The notes under the pieces: model-generated
Databases searched by the model: none
Seen by the model: only the letters and a program-made list of their open reading frames with translations
What the model was told of the DNA's origin: nothing
Assembly: GCF_019703515.2 (NCBI RefSeq)
Contig: NC_059356.1
Span: 26,713,197 to 26,777,196 of the forward strand
Length of the DNA stretch: 64,000 nt
Reading direction: 5' to 3'
Source of the DNA: Myxocyprinus asiaticus
Taxonomy: Eukaryota; Chordata; Actinopteri; Cypriniformes; Catostomidae
Shown: positions 38,208 through 49,695 of the stretch, in pieces
How the letters are laid out: every line of letters starts with the position of its first letter
Position numbering within the stretch: the first letter of the stretch is position 1
Program-made: the position numbers and the translations under genes

Positions 38208-39822
38208 CAGTGCATCCGGAAAGTATTCACAGCGCTTCACTTTTTCCACATTTTGTTATGTTACAGCCTTATTCCAAAATGGATTAAATTCATTATTTTC
38301 CTCAAAATTCTACAAACAATACCCCATAATGGCAACATGAATGAAGTTTGTTTGAAATCTTTGCAAATTTATTAAAAATAAAAAACGGAAAAAAAAATCA
38401 CATGTACATAAGTATTCACAGCCTTTGCCATGACATTCAAAATTGAGCTCAGATGCATCCTGTTTCCACTGATCATCCTTGAGATGTTTCTACAACTTGA
38501 TTGGAGTCCACATGTGGTAAATTCAGTTGATTGGACATGATTTGGAAAGGCACACACCTGTCTATATAAGGTCCCACAGTTAACAGTGCATGTCAGAGCA
38601 CAAACCAAGCCATGAAGTCCAAGGAATTGTCTGTAGACCTCCGAGACAGGATTGTATCGAGGCACAGATCTGGGGAAGGGTACAGAAAAATTTCTGCAGC
38701 ATTGAAGGTCCCAATAAGCACAGTGGCCTCCATCATCTGTAAATGGAAGAAATTTGGAACCACCAGGACTCTTCCTAGAGCTGGCCGCCTGGCCAAACTG
38801 AGCGATCGGTGGAGAAGGGCCTTAGTCAGGGAGGTGACCAAGAACCCGATGGTCACTCTGACAGAGCTCCAGCATTTCTCTGTGGAGAGAGGAGAACCTT
38901 CCAGAAGAACAATCTCCGCAGCACTCCACCAATCAGGCCTGTATGGTAGAGTGGACAGACGGAAGCCACTCCTCAGTAAAAGGCACATGACAGCCTGGCT
39001 GGAGTTTGCCAAAAGGCATCTGAAGGACTCTCAGACCATGAGAAACAAAGATTGAACTCTTTGGCCTGAATGGGAAGTGTCATGTCTGGAGGAAACCAGG
39101 CACCGCTCATCACCTGGCCAATACCATCCCTACAGTGAAGCATGGTGGTGGCAGCATCATGCTGTGGGGATGTTTTTCAGCGGCAGGAACTGGGAGACTA
39201 GTCAGGATCGAGGGAAAGATGAATGCAGCAATGTACAGCGACATCCTTGATGAAAACCTGCTCCAGAGCACTCTGTACCTCAGACTGGGGTGACGATTCA
39301 TCTTCCAACAGGACAATGACCCTAAGCACACAGCCAAGATAACAAAGGAGTGGCTACGGGACAACTCTGTGAATGTCCTTGAGTGGCCCAGCCAGAGCCC
39401 AGACTTGAACCTGATTGAACATCTCTAGAGATCTGAAAATGGCTGTGCACTGACGCACCCCATCCAACCTGATGGAGCTTGAGAGGTCCTGCAAAGAAGA
39501 ATGGGAGAAACTGCCCAAAAATATGTGTGCCAAGCTTGTAGCATCATACTCAAAAAGACTTGAGGCTGTAATTGGTGCCAAAGGTGCTTCAACAAAGTAC
39601 TGAGCAAAGGCTGTGAATATTTATGTACATTGTGATTTTTTTTTAAATTTATTTTTTTTATAAATTTGCAAAGATTTCAAACAAACTTCTTTCACGTTGT
39701 CATTATGGGGTATTGTTTGTAGAATTGAGGAAAATAATGAATTTAATCAATTTTGGAATAAGGCTGTAACATAACAAAATGTGGAAAAAGTGAAGCGCTG
39801 TGAATACTTTCCGGATGCACTG
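38208..39822 (+). mobile_element. Tc1/mariner element (1,615 bp), inactivated
   Basis: Terminal inverted repeats beginning CAGTGCATCCGGAAAGTATT, with the matching complement at the right end; arms of roughly 190 bp; TA at 38,206-38,207 and 39,823-39,824. Sits between VH-e and VH-c. It carries a broken plus-strand transposase. Confidence 0.9.
38612..39603 (+). pseudogene. Tc1-like transposase, several stops and frameshifts
   Basis: The N-terminal 147 codons are open: paired-like helix-turn-helix (KELSVDLRDRIVSRHRSG, ISTVASIICKWKKFG) and a second DNA-binding unit (LSKRHMTAWLEFAKRHL). A frameshift and stop follow just before the first catalytic Asp region. Beyond it, [32 protein letters not shown] and [13 protein letters not shown] are recognisable, with a TGA before the second Asp block and a break after EHL. 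It is older than the 18.6 kb copy. Confidence 0.85.
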
Positions 39823-39824
39823 TA

Positions 39825-40652
39825 CAATACAAAATCATAAAAGTGAAACAGTAGACATTATTCCATGATAAACTTTTCAAACAGTAGTATGCTAAATGAT
39901 TGTCACATGACCTCATCATGTTGCATGTTTATTTGAGTGGCACTTATCATTTAGGAAATAAAAAGGGTATTTTGCATTTATAAACCATTTTATGATGTTT
40001 CATTGGTACAGTTTTTTATTACATTTTTTACTTTTAGGGCCTAAACTCACTAGGTTAATGGAAAACTTTCCTTTTCCAACCAACCTTTTTTCATGCTAAA
40101 GGCTTGCTAACTTGCAGTAATTATTTGACACTTTATCTTGCTACTTTATTTAACTCACTTGTACATAAATACAGTTTTTAGTTTTATACTGTTTTTATTC
40201 TTGTTTGTAATTGCCAGTATTTGAAAAGTTCCCTTGTGTGTCCCTTGTAAAATTATTGCATTGTGTTTTGAAGGAATTTTGCATTTATAGCACATTCATA
40301 CACCACAAAGCAGATAGCAGATAAGTATGACAGCTATAATCAGGTGACTGTGAACAGCTCTTAGCTCAGATGTCTTAGGTCTGAAGTGCATGTTATGTGT
40401 CATTCAATGAATGCAGCTTCTAATGTGTTTGTAATTTTAGGTGAGAGGATCATATAAAAAGCATGCAATAATTTTTATATAGCATGTGCACAAGTGGTTA
40501 ATCAAGCACAATACATCAACATCAATTGAGTGTATACAATCAAATTCTAAATATACACAGCACAATAATATATCCTGCATCTTTAACAGAAAATGTATCT
40601 ACTGGTCAATCCTTAGTAGATGATAAAGTACTGATGTACAATAAAGAGTTGT
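39825..40652. other. V-V spacer, no gene seen
   Basis: AT-rich sequence upstream of VH-c; no exon, RNA or transposon end recognised. Confidence 0.4.
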
Positions 40653-40660
40653 ATGCAAAT
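40653..40660 (+). promoter_or_regulatory. Octamer ATGCAAAT of VH-c
   Basis: Perfect octamer 75 bp before the leader ATG; a TATA-like GAATATAAA follows at about 40,693. This is the standard Ig V promoter layout. Confidence 0.8.
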
Positions 40661-40734
40661 ATTCCACCCCCTCTCCTGAGTTTGAGAGTTCTGTGAATAT
40701 AAACAGGTTGCTCAAGCTCAGCTCATCTCAAACC

Positions 40735-41170
40735 ATGTTTTGCTCATATCTGTTTTTGCTGCTGCTAGCAGCACTATCTTGTAAGTGTTAGAGTAATAGC
40801 TGCACTATTCCAAATCGCTGTTTATAATTAAAATGTTTAATCATGTCATGTTTTCACCAGGTGTCCACTGTGTTGAACTGACACAGCCTGCTTCCAGTGT
40901 TTTAAGGCCTGGTCAGGCTTTAACACTGTCCTGTAAAGTTTCTGGATATTTAGTGACTGACAGCAGCTACTGTACTGGATTCATACGACAGGCTGCAGGA
41001 AAAGCTCTGGAGTGGATCGGACATATTTGTGGTAGCGGTAGCACATACTATAGTGATAAACTGAAGAGTAGATTTCAAGTTACCAGAGACTCTTCCAGCA
41101 GCACAGTGACTTTACAAGGACAGAATATGCAGACCGAGGACACAGCTGTGTATTACTGTGCACGAGAATA
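40735..41170 (+). CDS. IGHV segment (VH-c), open frame, FR2 Trp replaced by Phe
   Basis: The only V segment here without a stop or frameshift. Leader exon 40,735-40,780 (MFCSYLFLLLLAALS, donor GTAAGT); V exon 40,861-41,170 after TTTTCACCAG; the split codon and rest of leader give CVHC before mature VELTQPASSVLRPGQ. Cys23 (TLSCKVSG) and Cys104 (AVYYCARE) are present. FR2 reads CTGFIRQAAGKALEWIG: the invariant core Trp (IMGT 41) is Phe, codon TTC at 40,980-40,982; VH-b has Trp there. Two extra Cys, in CDR1 (40,971-40,973) and at CDR2 (HICGSG, 41,028-41,030), are shared with VH-b and could form a second disulfide. Rearranged to D and J, it would give the variable domain of an antibody heavy chain. 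With the Trp loss, IMGT-style rules would class it as an ORF rather than functional. Confidence 0.85.
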
Positions 41171-41209
41171 CACAGTGATAGAAACCACAAGCACTTCTGT
41201 TCAAAAACA
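41171..41209 (+). promoter_or_regulatory. RSS (23-bp spacer) of VH-c
   Basis: CACAGTG at 41,171-41,177, 23-bp spacer, nonamer TCAAAAACA at 41,201-41,209. It follows the V exon directly. Confidence 0.9.
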
Positions 41210-41890
41210 TCTTGAAAGAAAAGCACAACAGAAAAATACATGTTGTATCTAAAATACATATTGAACACAAACTTGTATATAAATCTTATTCCATTTCAAA
41301 TAATTTATTTCTGAATGAAATTACAATACACAAGTTTGTGACTTTGTTTTAAAGCCCAACAAATGTACAGACCACCTGTACACACATTGTCAGACAGGCA
41401 GAGCAAAGCTGAAAATGTAGCACCAAGATAAATAAAACTTAACAGCCCTTCACTAGACAATTACTGACAACAAGATCAGTATAATGTTGAGTGTGTGACA
41501 TCTGGAAGTAAAAAGGAAAAAGCAAAAGGAATGTGTATTAATGCAAACAGGCAAAAGTCTGGCTATCGGTCTTTTGCTGTCAAAAACATGTATACACTAG
41601 TTGCTTTAAACAACCATTTAGAATCATTTCTTCAATAAGTTGGCCTGGAGAGACTTATGTAAGCTATCATGCAAGGTAATAATTTTTTAGATCATTAAAA
41701 AATATCCATAGATTGGATATTATATTATTTGGATAAGAAAAGACAACGGTGGCACACTGGAGTTCACCGGATGCTAAAACAGAAAATGGGGAAAGTTATT
41801 TTTTTAACACAGTTACATTGCTATAGACTGAAATAACTAAGGATTTCCAAAAGCATATACAGGGTGTATATAGTAGGCTATATGTATATA
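41210..41890. other. Intergenic, nothing recognised
   Basis: No supported feature between the VH-c RSS and the Tc1 remnant. Confidence 0.4.
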
Positions 41891-41891
41891 T

Positions 41892-42470
41892 ACCGATCCT
41901 CCACCAAATTTCACAGCGGGTGCGAGGCATTGTGGATTGAAAGACTCTCCAGGTCTCCATCTACCCATTAGACGACCAGGTGGAGGATCGGTGATGATCT
42001 GGGGATGCTTCAGCAAGGCTGAAATTGAGCAGATTCGTCTTTGTGAAGGATGTATTTTACAAACTGTATATATATATATAATGGTTGGACGGAGACCTGG
42101 AGAGGCCTTCAAGCCACAGTGTCTCGCACCCACTGTGAAATTTGGTGGAGGATCGGTAATGATCTGGGGGTGCTTCAGCAAGGCTGGAATCGGGCAGACT
42201 CGTCTTTGTGAAGGACGCATGAATCAAGCCATGTACAAGGTTATCCTGGAAGAAAACTTGCTTCCTTCTGCTCTGACAATATTCTTCTGCTCTGCTGGTT
42301 TTTCCAGCAGGACAATGGTCCATGCCACACAGCCAGGTCAATCAAGGTGTGGATGGAGGACCACCGGATCAAGACCCTGTCTTGGCCAGCCCAGTCTCCA
42401 GACCTGACCCCATTGAAAACCTCTGGAATGTGATCAAGAGGAAGATGAATGGCCACAAGCCATCAAACAA
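41892..42470 (+). mobile_element. Rearranged Tc1-like element, left part (cut by a DIRS insertion)
   Basis: Contains pieces of the family seen at 31,129: CTGGAGAGGCCTTCAAGCC, AAATTTGGTGGAGGATCGGT, GATCTGGGGGTGCTTCAGCA. The same 70-130 bp occurs three times: inverted at 41,892-41,960, direct at about 41,980-42,050 and direct at 42,081-42,220. The transposase C-terminal half (GGGSVMIWGCFSKAG, MNQAMYKVILEENLL, then a frame-shifted FQQDN region, IENLWNVIKRKMNGHKPSNK) runs to 42,470, where DIRS sequence begins. Confidence 0.8.
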
Positions 42471-42889
42471 GTCACTCCCAAGGGGAATACACCACACCCC
42501 ATCCGGGTGGGGGGTGGTGGTTGGTATTTTGAGTTGAAATACATCACATGGTCTTGCCGAGCCTTGTCGGAAGTATGTCATGTGGAGAAGTCCCATGGTA
42601 GATCCTACCTAATGGGGGAGGAGTTTCTACAAACATGGTGACTGGGGCAGAGGGGCCTCTGCCCAAGGAAGACACAGTTTACCAACAGGGAAACGATTTA
42701 GCGAAAGATATACGTCACATGGGGTCACCTATGGGGAACCAAAACATGCGGAGCACCTACCCCAGTACAGGGCTTAGTTAGCACATTTACTGAGCTGGCT
42801 TGGAGGAAGTCATCCAGGGAACACACTTTGTGAACACTACTGGGAGTCAACAGCGCACGTCTTCAGCTCAGGGGAGGTGAAAGGCGCTA

Positions 42890-43740
42890 TGCGCAAGCGA
42901 TACACCCAGCCTGCTGTCTCGGACTTACCTGTTCGTACCTAGCAAGACACGGGACGAAACTGGCACAACCCGGAGATTGTAGAACCTCACAAAGGTGTTG
43001 GGTGTTGCCCAGCCCGCTGCTCTGCAAATGTCTGTTAGAGAGGTGCCACTGGTCAAGGCCCAGGAGGCCGCTACACTCCTGGTAGAATGGGCTCATAGCC
43101 CTGAAGGGGGTGGCACGTCCTGAGCGTGATATGCCATTGCTATGGCATCAATGACCCAGTGGTCGATCCTCTGCTTGGAGACAGCGCTTCATTTCCGCTG
43201 TCCACCAAAGCAGACAAAGAGCTACTCAGAGACTCTAAAGCTCTGCATGCGATCCAAATAGAAGCGTAAAGCACGCACCGGACACAGCAACGTCAGGGCT
43301 GGGTCTGCCTCCTCCTGGGGCAGCGCTTGCAGGTTCACCACCTGATCCCTAAATGGGGTCATGGGAACCTTGGGCACATAGCCTGGTCGGGGTCTCAGGA
43401 TCACATATAGAGTAGCCCGGACTGAACTCCAGGCACGTTTTGCCGACAGAGAACGCTTACAGGTCTCCTACCCTCTTGATGGAAGTGAGTGCAGTCAGGA
43501 GGGCAGTCTTTAAAGAGAGTGCCTTAAGCTCAGCTGACTCCAGGGGCTCAAAGGGGGCTCCCCGTAGACCCTGAAGAATTACAGAGAGGTCCCATGAGGG
43601 AATGAGGTGCGGTCTGGAGGGATTCAACCTCCTGGCGCCTCTCAGGAACCTGATGATCAGGTCGTGCTTCCCTAAGGACTTACCGTCCACTGTGTCATGG
43701 TGTGCCACTATAGCAGCTACATACACCTTCAAGGTGGAGG
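42890..43740 (-). pseudogene. DIRS tyrosine recombinase, truncated and frame-shifted (copy A)
   Basis: Starts abruptly at STLKVYVAAIVAHHDTVDG and continues through FLRGARRLNPSRPHLIP, LTALTSIKRVGDL (catalytic Arg region), then, after a frameshift near 43,457, MILRPRPGYVPKVP and LLCPVRALRFYLDRM. The C-terminal HxxR and Tyr region (43,100-42,890) is in a further frame. It lacks the N-terminal core-binding part that copy B has. Not functional. Confidence 0.8.
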
Positions 43741-43754
43741 GGGACAGCTGCCCC

Positions 43755-44570
43755 CCATGACATGCCTGGAGACCTGCTCTAGGGGAACGCCTGCCCATAG
43801 AAATGTTAGGTCGGTCCAAGGGCTGAAGAGGCGGCGACAGACCGGAGTGATGGTCACGTGATGTGTCCCGTGGTGCCATGCCCATCTCGGGATTTGAGTC
43901 TGAAGCCAGTGCTGAAGTGGTCTCATATGCATCAACCCGAGTGGTGTGGCCACCGCTGAGGATGCCATATGCCTCAGGAGCCTCTGAAACAGTTTCAGTG
44001 GAGCCGCTGTCTTCTGTCTGAACACCTTCAAACAGGTCAGCACCGACTGTGCGTGCTCGTTCATGAGGCGCGCCGTCATCGAGACTGAGTCCAACTCCAT
44101 GCTGAGAAAAGAGATGCTCTGAACCGGGAGGAGCTTGCTCTTTTCCCAGTTGACCCGAAGCCCTAGTCGGCTGAGGTTTGAGAGCACCAGGACCAGGTGC
44201 GCACACAACACATCCCGAGAGTGAGCTAGGATTAGCCAGTCATCGAGATAGTTGAGGATGCGAATGCCCACTTCCCTTAATGGGGTAAGGGCTGCCTCTG
44301 CGACCTTTGTGAAGACGTGAGGGGACAAGGACAGGCCGAAAGGGAGGAACTTGTACTGATACGCCCGACCCTCAAATGCAAACCGCAGGAAGAGTCTGTG
44401 TCGAGGTAGAATCGAGACGTGGAAGTACGCATCCTTCAGGTCTACCGCTGTGAACCAATCTTGATGCCGGATGCTCGCTAGAATGCATTTTTGTGTCAGC
44501 CCGGTTCAGTACTCGGAGGTCCAAGATAGGCCGCAACCCACCACCTTTCTGCAGTAAAATGGCCAATGGG
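43755..44570 (-). pseudogene. DIRS reverse transcriptase (copy A), palm retained
   Basis: Minus-strand frames contain LQKGGGLRPILDLRVLNRA (fingers), a frame break, then MSPHVFTKVAEAALTPLRE, the catalytic box NYLDDWLIL (YLDD codons at 44,239-44,250), LGLRVNWEKSKLLP and the connection VPLKLFQRLLRHMAS-type segment. After VPLEQVSR the frame jumps into recombinase sequence, so RNase H is absent. This is the part missing from copy B. Confidence 0.85.
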
Positions 44571-44849
44571 AATTAGGGGCTGTAAAACCCCTTCTTCATC
44601 TGAGTTCAGGGACATTGAAGCACTTACCTGGCTCCTTGTGACCACCCCCGGAACAGCCTGGGACGGGGGAGGAAGAGGTTTGTCCTCGTGACCCGTGGAG
44701 ACCATCACATCGGGGGCGGATTTGTGCCACAGCTGGGCGTGCAGGGGCGGGGAGGCCGCCGCTGGAGCACCAAACCTGCCGAAATGGAATGTGGACGGTG
44801 GTCGTGATGACGGCCGTGCGCACCGGGTATGTGACCCAGGGAACAAGGA

Positions 44850-46290
44850 AATCACTCTTTTGCTGAACTTTTGGGTACCGCAGCCACTTGGGCATGTGGC
44901 GAAATTAAATGAAAAGGTAACAAAAGAGTCTCCTCCCAGCCCTCCACCGGGGGATGGAGTGGTCTGCTTACCAGCTCCAGAGCAGCGGGTTTCCTCGCCC
45001 CTGGGTCACCCATCTCAGGGGCGCTTCGAAGCCTTTCTCGGGTTCTTGGCGGCCAGCCGTGAGATGGGTGGCATCTGCTTCCTGTGGTGGGCTCCACGCC
45101 AGGGCCGGGCCAGGGATGCCCTTGGTGATGAGCAGACGGGGTGTGGGATCTTGAGCTGCGATGGGGCAGGATGTTTTGGATAGCTTCTCTCTGCTGCTTC
45201 ACCGGCAAGAACTGCTGGGCAAAGTCCTCAATGGTGTCGCCGAACAGGCCAACCTGGGAAATTGGGGCGTCAAGGAACCGAGCCTTGTCGGCCTCTCCCA
45301 TCTCAACCAGGTTGAGCCAAAGGTGGTGCTCCTGGACCACCAAGGTGGACAACGCCCGCCCAAGAGGGCGAGGTCGGTCGCCGAGCGCATCTCCTGCATC
45401 AATCCCGGGGCAGAACTACCCTTGTGCAGTTCCTTTAGTGCCCTGGCTTGGTGGACTTGCAGGAGAGCCATGGCATGCAGGGCGGAGGTGGCTTGTCCAG
45501 CGGCACCGTAGGCCTTGGCCGTCAGGGACAACGTAAACCTACAGGCCCTGGATGGGAGCTTCGGGCCCTGGATGGGAGCTTCCCGTGCCAGGTGGCAGTG
45601 CTCTGCGGGCATAGGTGCACCGCGAGCGCCTTATCCACTGGGGGGATCACCGAATACCCCTTGGCCGCCCCACTATCGAGAATAGTGAGGGCGGGGGAGC
45701 TGAAAGATCAGGACCAGGCAGTAAAAGGTGCCTCCCATGACCTTGTCAGCTCTGTGGCTGTGAGCGGCACTGCGGGCCCAGGAACCAATCATCGAGCTCA
45801 GGGTTCAGGGGAGAGCGGAGGGTTCCACTCTAGCCCGACGCTCGCGGCTCCCTGGTAAGGCATGTCTGTCATCTCCACGTCAGCCTGTGACTGGGTGACC
45901 GTACCCCAGGGGGGGAAGTCCAGCTGAGGATTCCGCGTCCGACTGGACGAGCCCGCTCTCCGATGCTGCGCTCAAGAGCTCATCACCTTCGCGGCCTCTG
46001 AACAAGAGATCGAACTTACTCTGAGACGAGCCAGCGGACTAATCCGGAAGCCCGATCGGGGCAGAGGAGCGTGCTGGGGAATGGGATGTCTGTGGGGGGA
46101 TACCCGGTGGAGGTGGTCTCATTGAGTTCCCCAAATTGCCCCCAGTGCTAGCCACGCTGTCCTCATAACCATAGGTAGAAGGACCGAGGCGGGGAGCCGC
46201 TGGGGTGGCTTGCTTTCTTACAAAGGCAATCAGCGACCGCAACGTTGCCATGGTCATGTTCTCGCAATGAGGGCATGAGCCATCCACGAA
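44850..46290 (-). pseudogene. DIRS Gag-like protein (copy A), frame-shifted
   Basis: N-terminal block at 46,287-46,039 (CPHCENMTMATLRSLIAF), then decayed sequence, then KLPSRACRFTLSLTAKAYG, ALHAMALLQVHQARALKELH (45,612-45,370) and, in another frame, STLVVQEHHLWLNLVEMGEA, APISQVGLFGDTIEDFAQQF (45,352-45,150), with the AAKNPRKAS equivalent in a third frame near 45,030. At least two frameshifts. Confidence 0.75.
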
Positions 46291-46700
46291 CGATGTCGAA
46301 CGAAAAGATGTTCCGTGTGTGCCGCTCTTTTAGAGAAATATACTCTTTTTTAGAATATACTCTTTTATTTCTGCCAAAGCGCCCAGGGGCGTTCTCTGTA
46401 GTGCACTATTGCAGAGGGGGAGAAGCCGCTGAATTGCGCCATCAGATCCAGCAGAGGTGGATAGACAGCCGTGGGAATTCAGCTCAGTGAGCATCGACCA
46501 TTCGGCTCCGAAGAGAAATTCTGAATGAGTGGTTGCATACCAGCTCCTTTTATACCCGTATGTTCAGGGGAGTGGTATGCAAATACCACTAGCCAATTCC
46601 CATTGGCCTTTTTTCAAAGACCAGAGGTGTTTCGGGCTCCCAAGAGTGACCCCTAGTGTCACTACATTGACACAACGTCGAGTGAGTGACAGATAGGGAA

Positions 46701-46740
46701 CTGATCATTTTGTAGTGGTCTCTTAATTTTTTCCAGAGCT
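46701..46740 (+). mobile_element. Tc1-like element, right terminus (continuation of 41,892-42,470)
   Basis: TTTGTAGTGGTCTCTTAATT and TTTTCCAGAGCT match the terminus of the Tc1 copy at 32,263-32,303, followed by TA. It resumes immediately after DIRS sequence; the Tc1 stretch expected in between is lost. Confidence 0.8.
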
Positions 46741-47036
46741 TATACAGTAACAAATGCAAATCATACAAAACAATGACTTGAATACACCTCTTCTATGATG
46801 ATCATGTTTTCTATTACTGAGTTCAAAGTCATTTTGATATTTTTTCTGGGGCTTAAAGTAAAAAATGTCATGTGGTGCAACTGTCCGGAGACAGTAACAA
46901 AATTCAAAGTCTCATTAAAAGCTGAAATTCTTGAAAAAAGAAATGTTGGCATGAGTTGTGCTGAATACTCCAAGATGGCACCGCGGATGGATGCCTCGGT
47001 GTGTAGCTCTTTAGTTCTTTTGTTGTTTTTGTTTGT

Positions 47037-47919
47037 TTGTCCAGTGTTAAGTCATATTTTTCCTGTCAGTTTACCAGGGATGAACTGCTGAACATTAGGC
47101 AGCATATACCAGACAACCTTTTCCCGGTTTTTGAATATTCAGACGTTTTGCTGGACATTTTAGTCAGAGGTGCAGCTGTGTTGTTTAAACACGCTTTGAG
47201 ACGCAGGCGAGGGAGACGAGCAGGCACGCTGGTCAGGCTCCGTCGGTGTGGCTTTCGGACAATGCTGCCAAGCATTCATCTAGTGAATCTCCGCTCTCTT
47301 CCTAACAAAACGGACAAACTACATCTCCTCACCCATACAAACAAGGGCTTTTCAAACTCTGCTGCCTTGTGCTTCACAGAAACCTGGCTGAGTGAAGCCA
47401 TTCTGCACAGCGCGTTACATCTGCCGGGCTTTCAGCTGTTCATAGCAGATTGCATCGTGGTGTTAACGGGGAAAACGAGAGGCGGTGGAACAAGCTTTTA
47501 CATCAATAAATGTTGGTGTATGGATGTAGCAACGTTAAAGAGGATGTGCTGTCCTAATTTGGAACTGTAAGCCGTTCTACTCGCCATGGGAGTTTTCCTC
47601 GTTTATTCTGGTGAGTGTGTATATCATGCCAAACGCTTGTGTGAACACAGCGCTGCAACAGCTGACTGATCAAATCACAGACACAGAACAACAATACCCG
47701 GACTCAGTTATTATTATTCTTGGGGATTTTAACAAAGCAAATCTCACACGTAAACTGCCCAAATACAAACAGCACATTACATGCCCCACCAGAGACAGGA
47801 ACATACTGGATCATTGTTACACAACAATAAAGGATGCATATCGCTCTGTCCCTAGAGCGGCTTTGGGACTCTCTGATCACTGTCTGGTTCATATTCTTCA
47901 AACCTACAGGCAGAAATGA
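47037..47919 (+). pseudogene. LINE APE-type endonuclease (plus-strand copy)
   Basis: Frame 1 (47,037-47,570): LPSIHLVNLRSLPNKTDKL, ALCFTETWLSEAI with the catalytic Glu, GGGTSFYINKCWC, CCPNLEL then a stop. Frame 2 (47,611-47,919): SVIIILGDFNKANLTRKLP, DHCYTTIKDAYRSVP, LGLSDHCLVHILQTY. A small deletion separates the frames. Confidence 0.85.
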
Positions 47920-48087
47920 AAATCAACCAAGCCAGTAGTAAGAACTGTAAAGAGATGGACCAATGAAGCAGAGCAGGAACTACAAGCCTGCTTCGATTGC
48001 ACGTATTGGAGTGTTTTTGAGGCTGCAGCCGCAGACCTGGATTAGCTCACAGATACTGTTACATCATATATCAGTTTCTGTGAGGAT

Positions 48088-49695
48088 ATGTGCATTCCTA
48101 CTAGGACTTATTTAAAGTTCAACAATGACAAACCGTGGTTTACAGCAGAGCTCAGGCAGCTTCGTCAGGCCAAAGAGGATGCTTACAGGGGTGGGGATAA
48201 AGTCTTGAACAATCAGGCCAGGAACACACTGAACAAGGAAATTAGTGTGGCTAAAAGAAGATACTCTGAGAAGCTGAAAAACAAGTTCTCAGCTAACGAC
48301 CCTGCATCAGTGTGGAGTGGCATGAAACAACTCACAAATTACAGGACTCCTACCCCCAACCTTGTGGTGGACCAACAACTGGCTGACGACCTGAATGTGT
48401 TCTACTGCAGATTTGAAAGGCCCAATCTCACACCCCACACCCACTCTGACCTTCACTTCACACAAACACCAACACCTCCTGCAACCCCCCTCCTCCCCCC
48501 TCCTGCTACTCAACCTGCACTTAAGATCTGTAAAGATGATGTGAGCTGGGTCTTTTGGAAACAAAAGACGAGGAAAGCTTCAGGCCCAGATGGCGTCTCA
48601 CCAGCGTGTCTTCGATTCTGTGCTAACCAGCTGGCCCCCATCTTCACACAGATCTTCAATAGATCACTGGAGCAGTGTGAAATCCCATGCTGCTTCAAAC
48701 GCTCAATCATTATTCCTGTCCCAAAGAAACCAAAAATCACAGGACTTAATGACTACAGACCTGTCGCCCTGACGTCTGTGGTCATGAACATCACTAGACC
48801 CTTTCTAGATCCCATTCAATTTGCTTATCGAGCAAACAGGTCTGTGGATGATGCAGTCAACATGGGATTGTATCATATCCTGAAACATCTGGACAGACCA
48901 GGGACATCTGCAAGGATTCTTGTTGTGGACTTTAGTTTGGCTTTCAACACCATCATCCCAGCTATACTCCAGAATAAATTACGCCAACTCTCTGTTCCCA
49001 TGTCTATCTGTCAGTGGATTACCAGCTTTCTGACGGACAGGCAGCAGCTTGTGAGACAGGGGAAACTCACTTCCAGCACCTGTACAATCAGCACTGGTGC
49101 CCCCCAGGGATGTGTGCTCTCCCCACTACTCTTCTCCCTCTACACCAATGACTGCATCACCAAGGAAAAGTTTGCAGACAACACCAATGTCATCGGCCTC
49201 ATTCGAGATGATGATGAGTCTGCATACAGAAGGGAGGTTGAACAGCTGGCTGTCTGGAGCAGTCAAAACAACCTTGATCTGAACACGCTCAAAACGGTTG
49301 AGATGATTGTGGACTTTAGGAGTAACACCCCAACACTAACCCCCCTCACCATTCTAAACAGCACTGTGGCAGCAGTGGAGTCATTCAGGTTCCTGGGCAC
49401 TACCATCTCACAGGACCTGAAGTGGGAGACACACATTGACTCCATTGTGAAAAAGGCCCAGCAGAGGTTGAACTTCCTTCGCCAGCTGAGGAAGTTCAAC
49501 CTGCCACAGGCGCTGCTGATACAGTTCTACTCAGCAGTCATTGAGTCTGTCCTCTGCACTTTAATAACTCTCTGGTTTGGTTCAGCTACGAAATCAGACA
49601 TCAAAAGACTACAAAGGACAGTTCGGACTGCTGAGAGGATTATTGGTTGGAACCGGCAAAGGAACAGTTTTTCCCTCAGGCTATCCATCTCATGA
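48088..49695 (+). pseudogene. LINE reverse transcriptase with altered catalytic box
   Basis: 535 codons open. Linker (NNDKPWFTAELRQLRQAKED, DDLNVFYCRFERPN), then [55 protein letters not shown] (Asp kept), TGAPQGCVLSPLLFSLYTND. Then CITKEKFADNTNVIG: seven residues are deleted before the box and FADD has become FADN, so a catalytic Asp is lost. After VALTSVV the segment up to the NITRPFLDP region is also shortened. C-terminal parts (FLGTTISQDLKWE) follow. The enzyme should be dead despite the long frame. Confidence 0.85.

Larger units (their letters stand above)
42471..46700 (-). mobile_element. DIRS-type retroelement, copy A (minus strand), internally deleted
   Basis: DIRS elements encode Gag, RT-RNase H and a tyrosine recombinase, are bounded by inverted repeats, and integrate by site-specific recombination. 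Copy A reads right to left: part of the 5' inverted repeat (46,700-46,500), Gag (46,290-44,850), RT (44,570-43,760), then directly the recombinase (43,740-42,890). RNase H and the N-terminal part of the recombinase are missing, as is the 3' inverted repeat. It sits inside a Tc1 copy: Tc1 sequence stops at 42,470 and its terminus resumes at 46,701. Confidence 0.85.
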
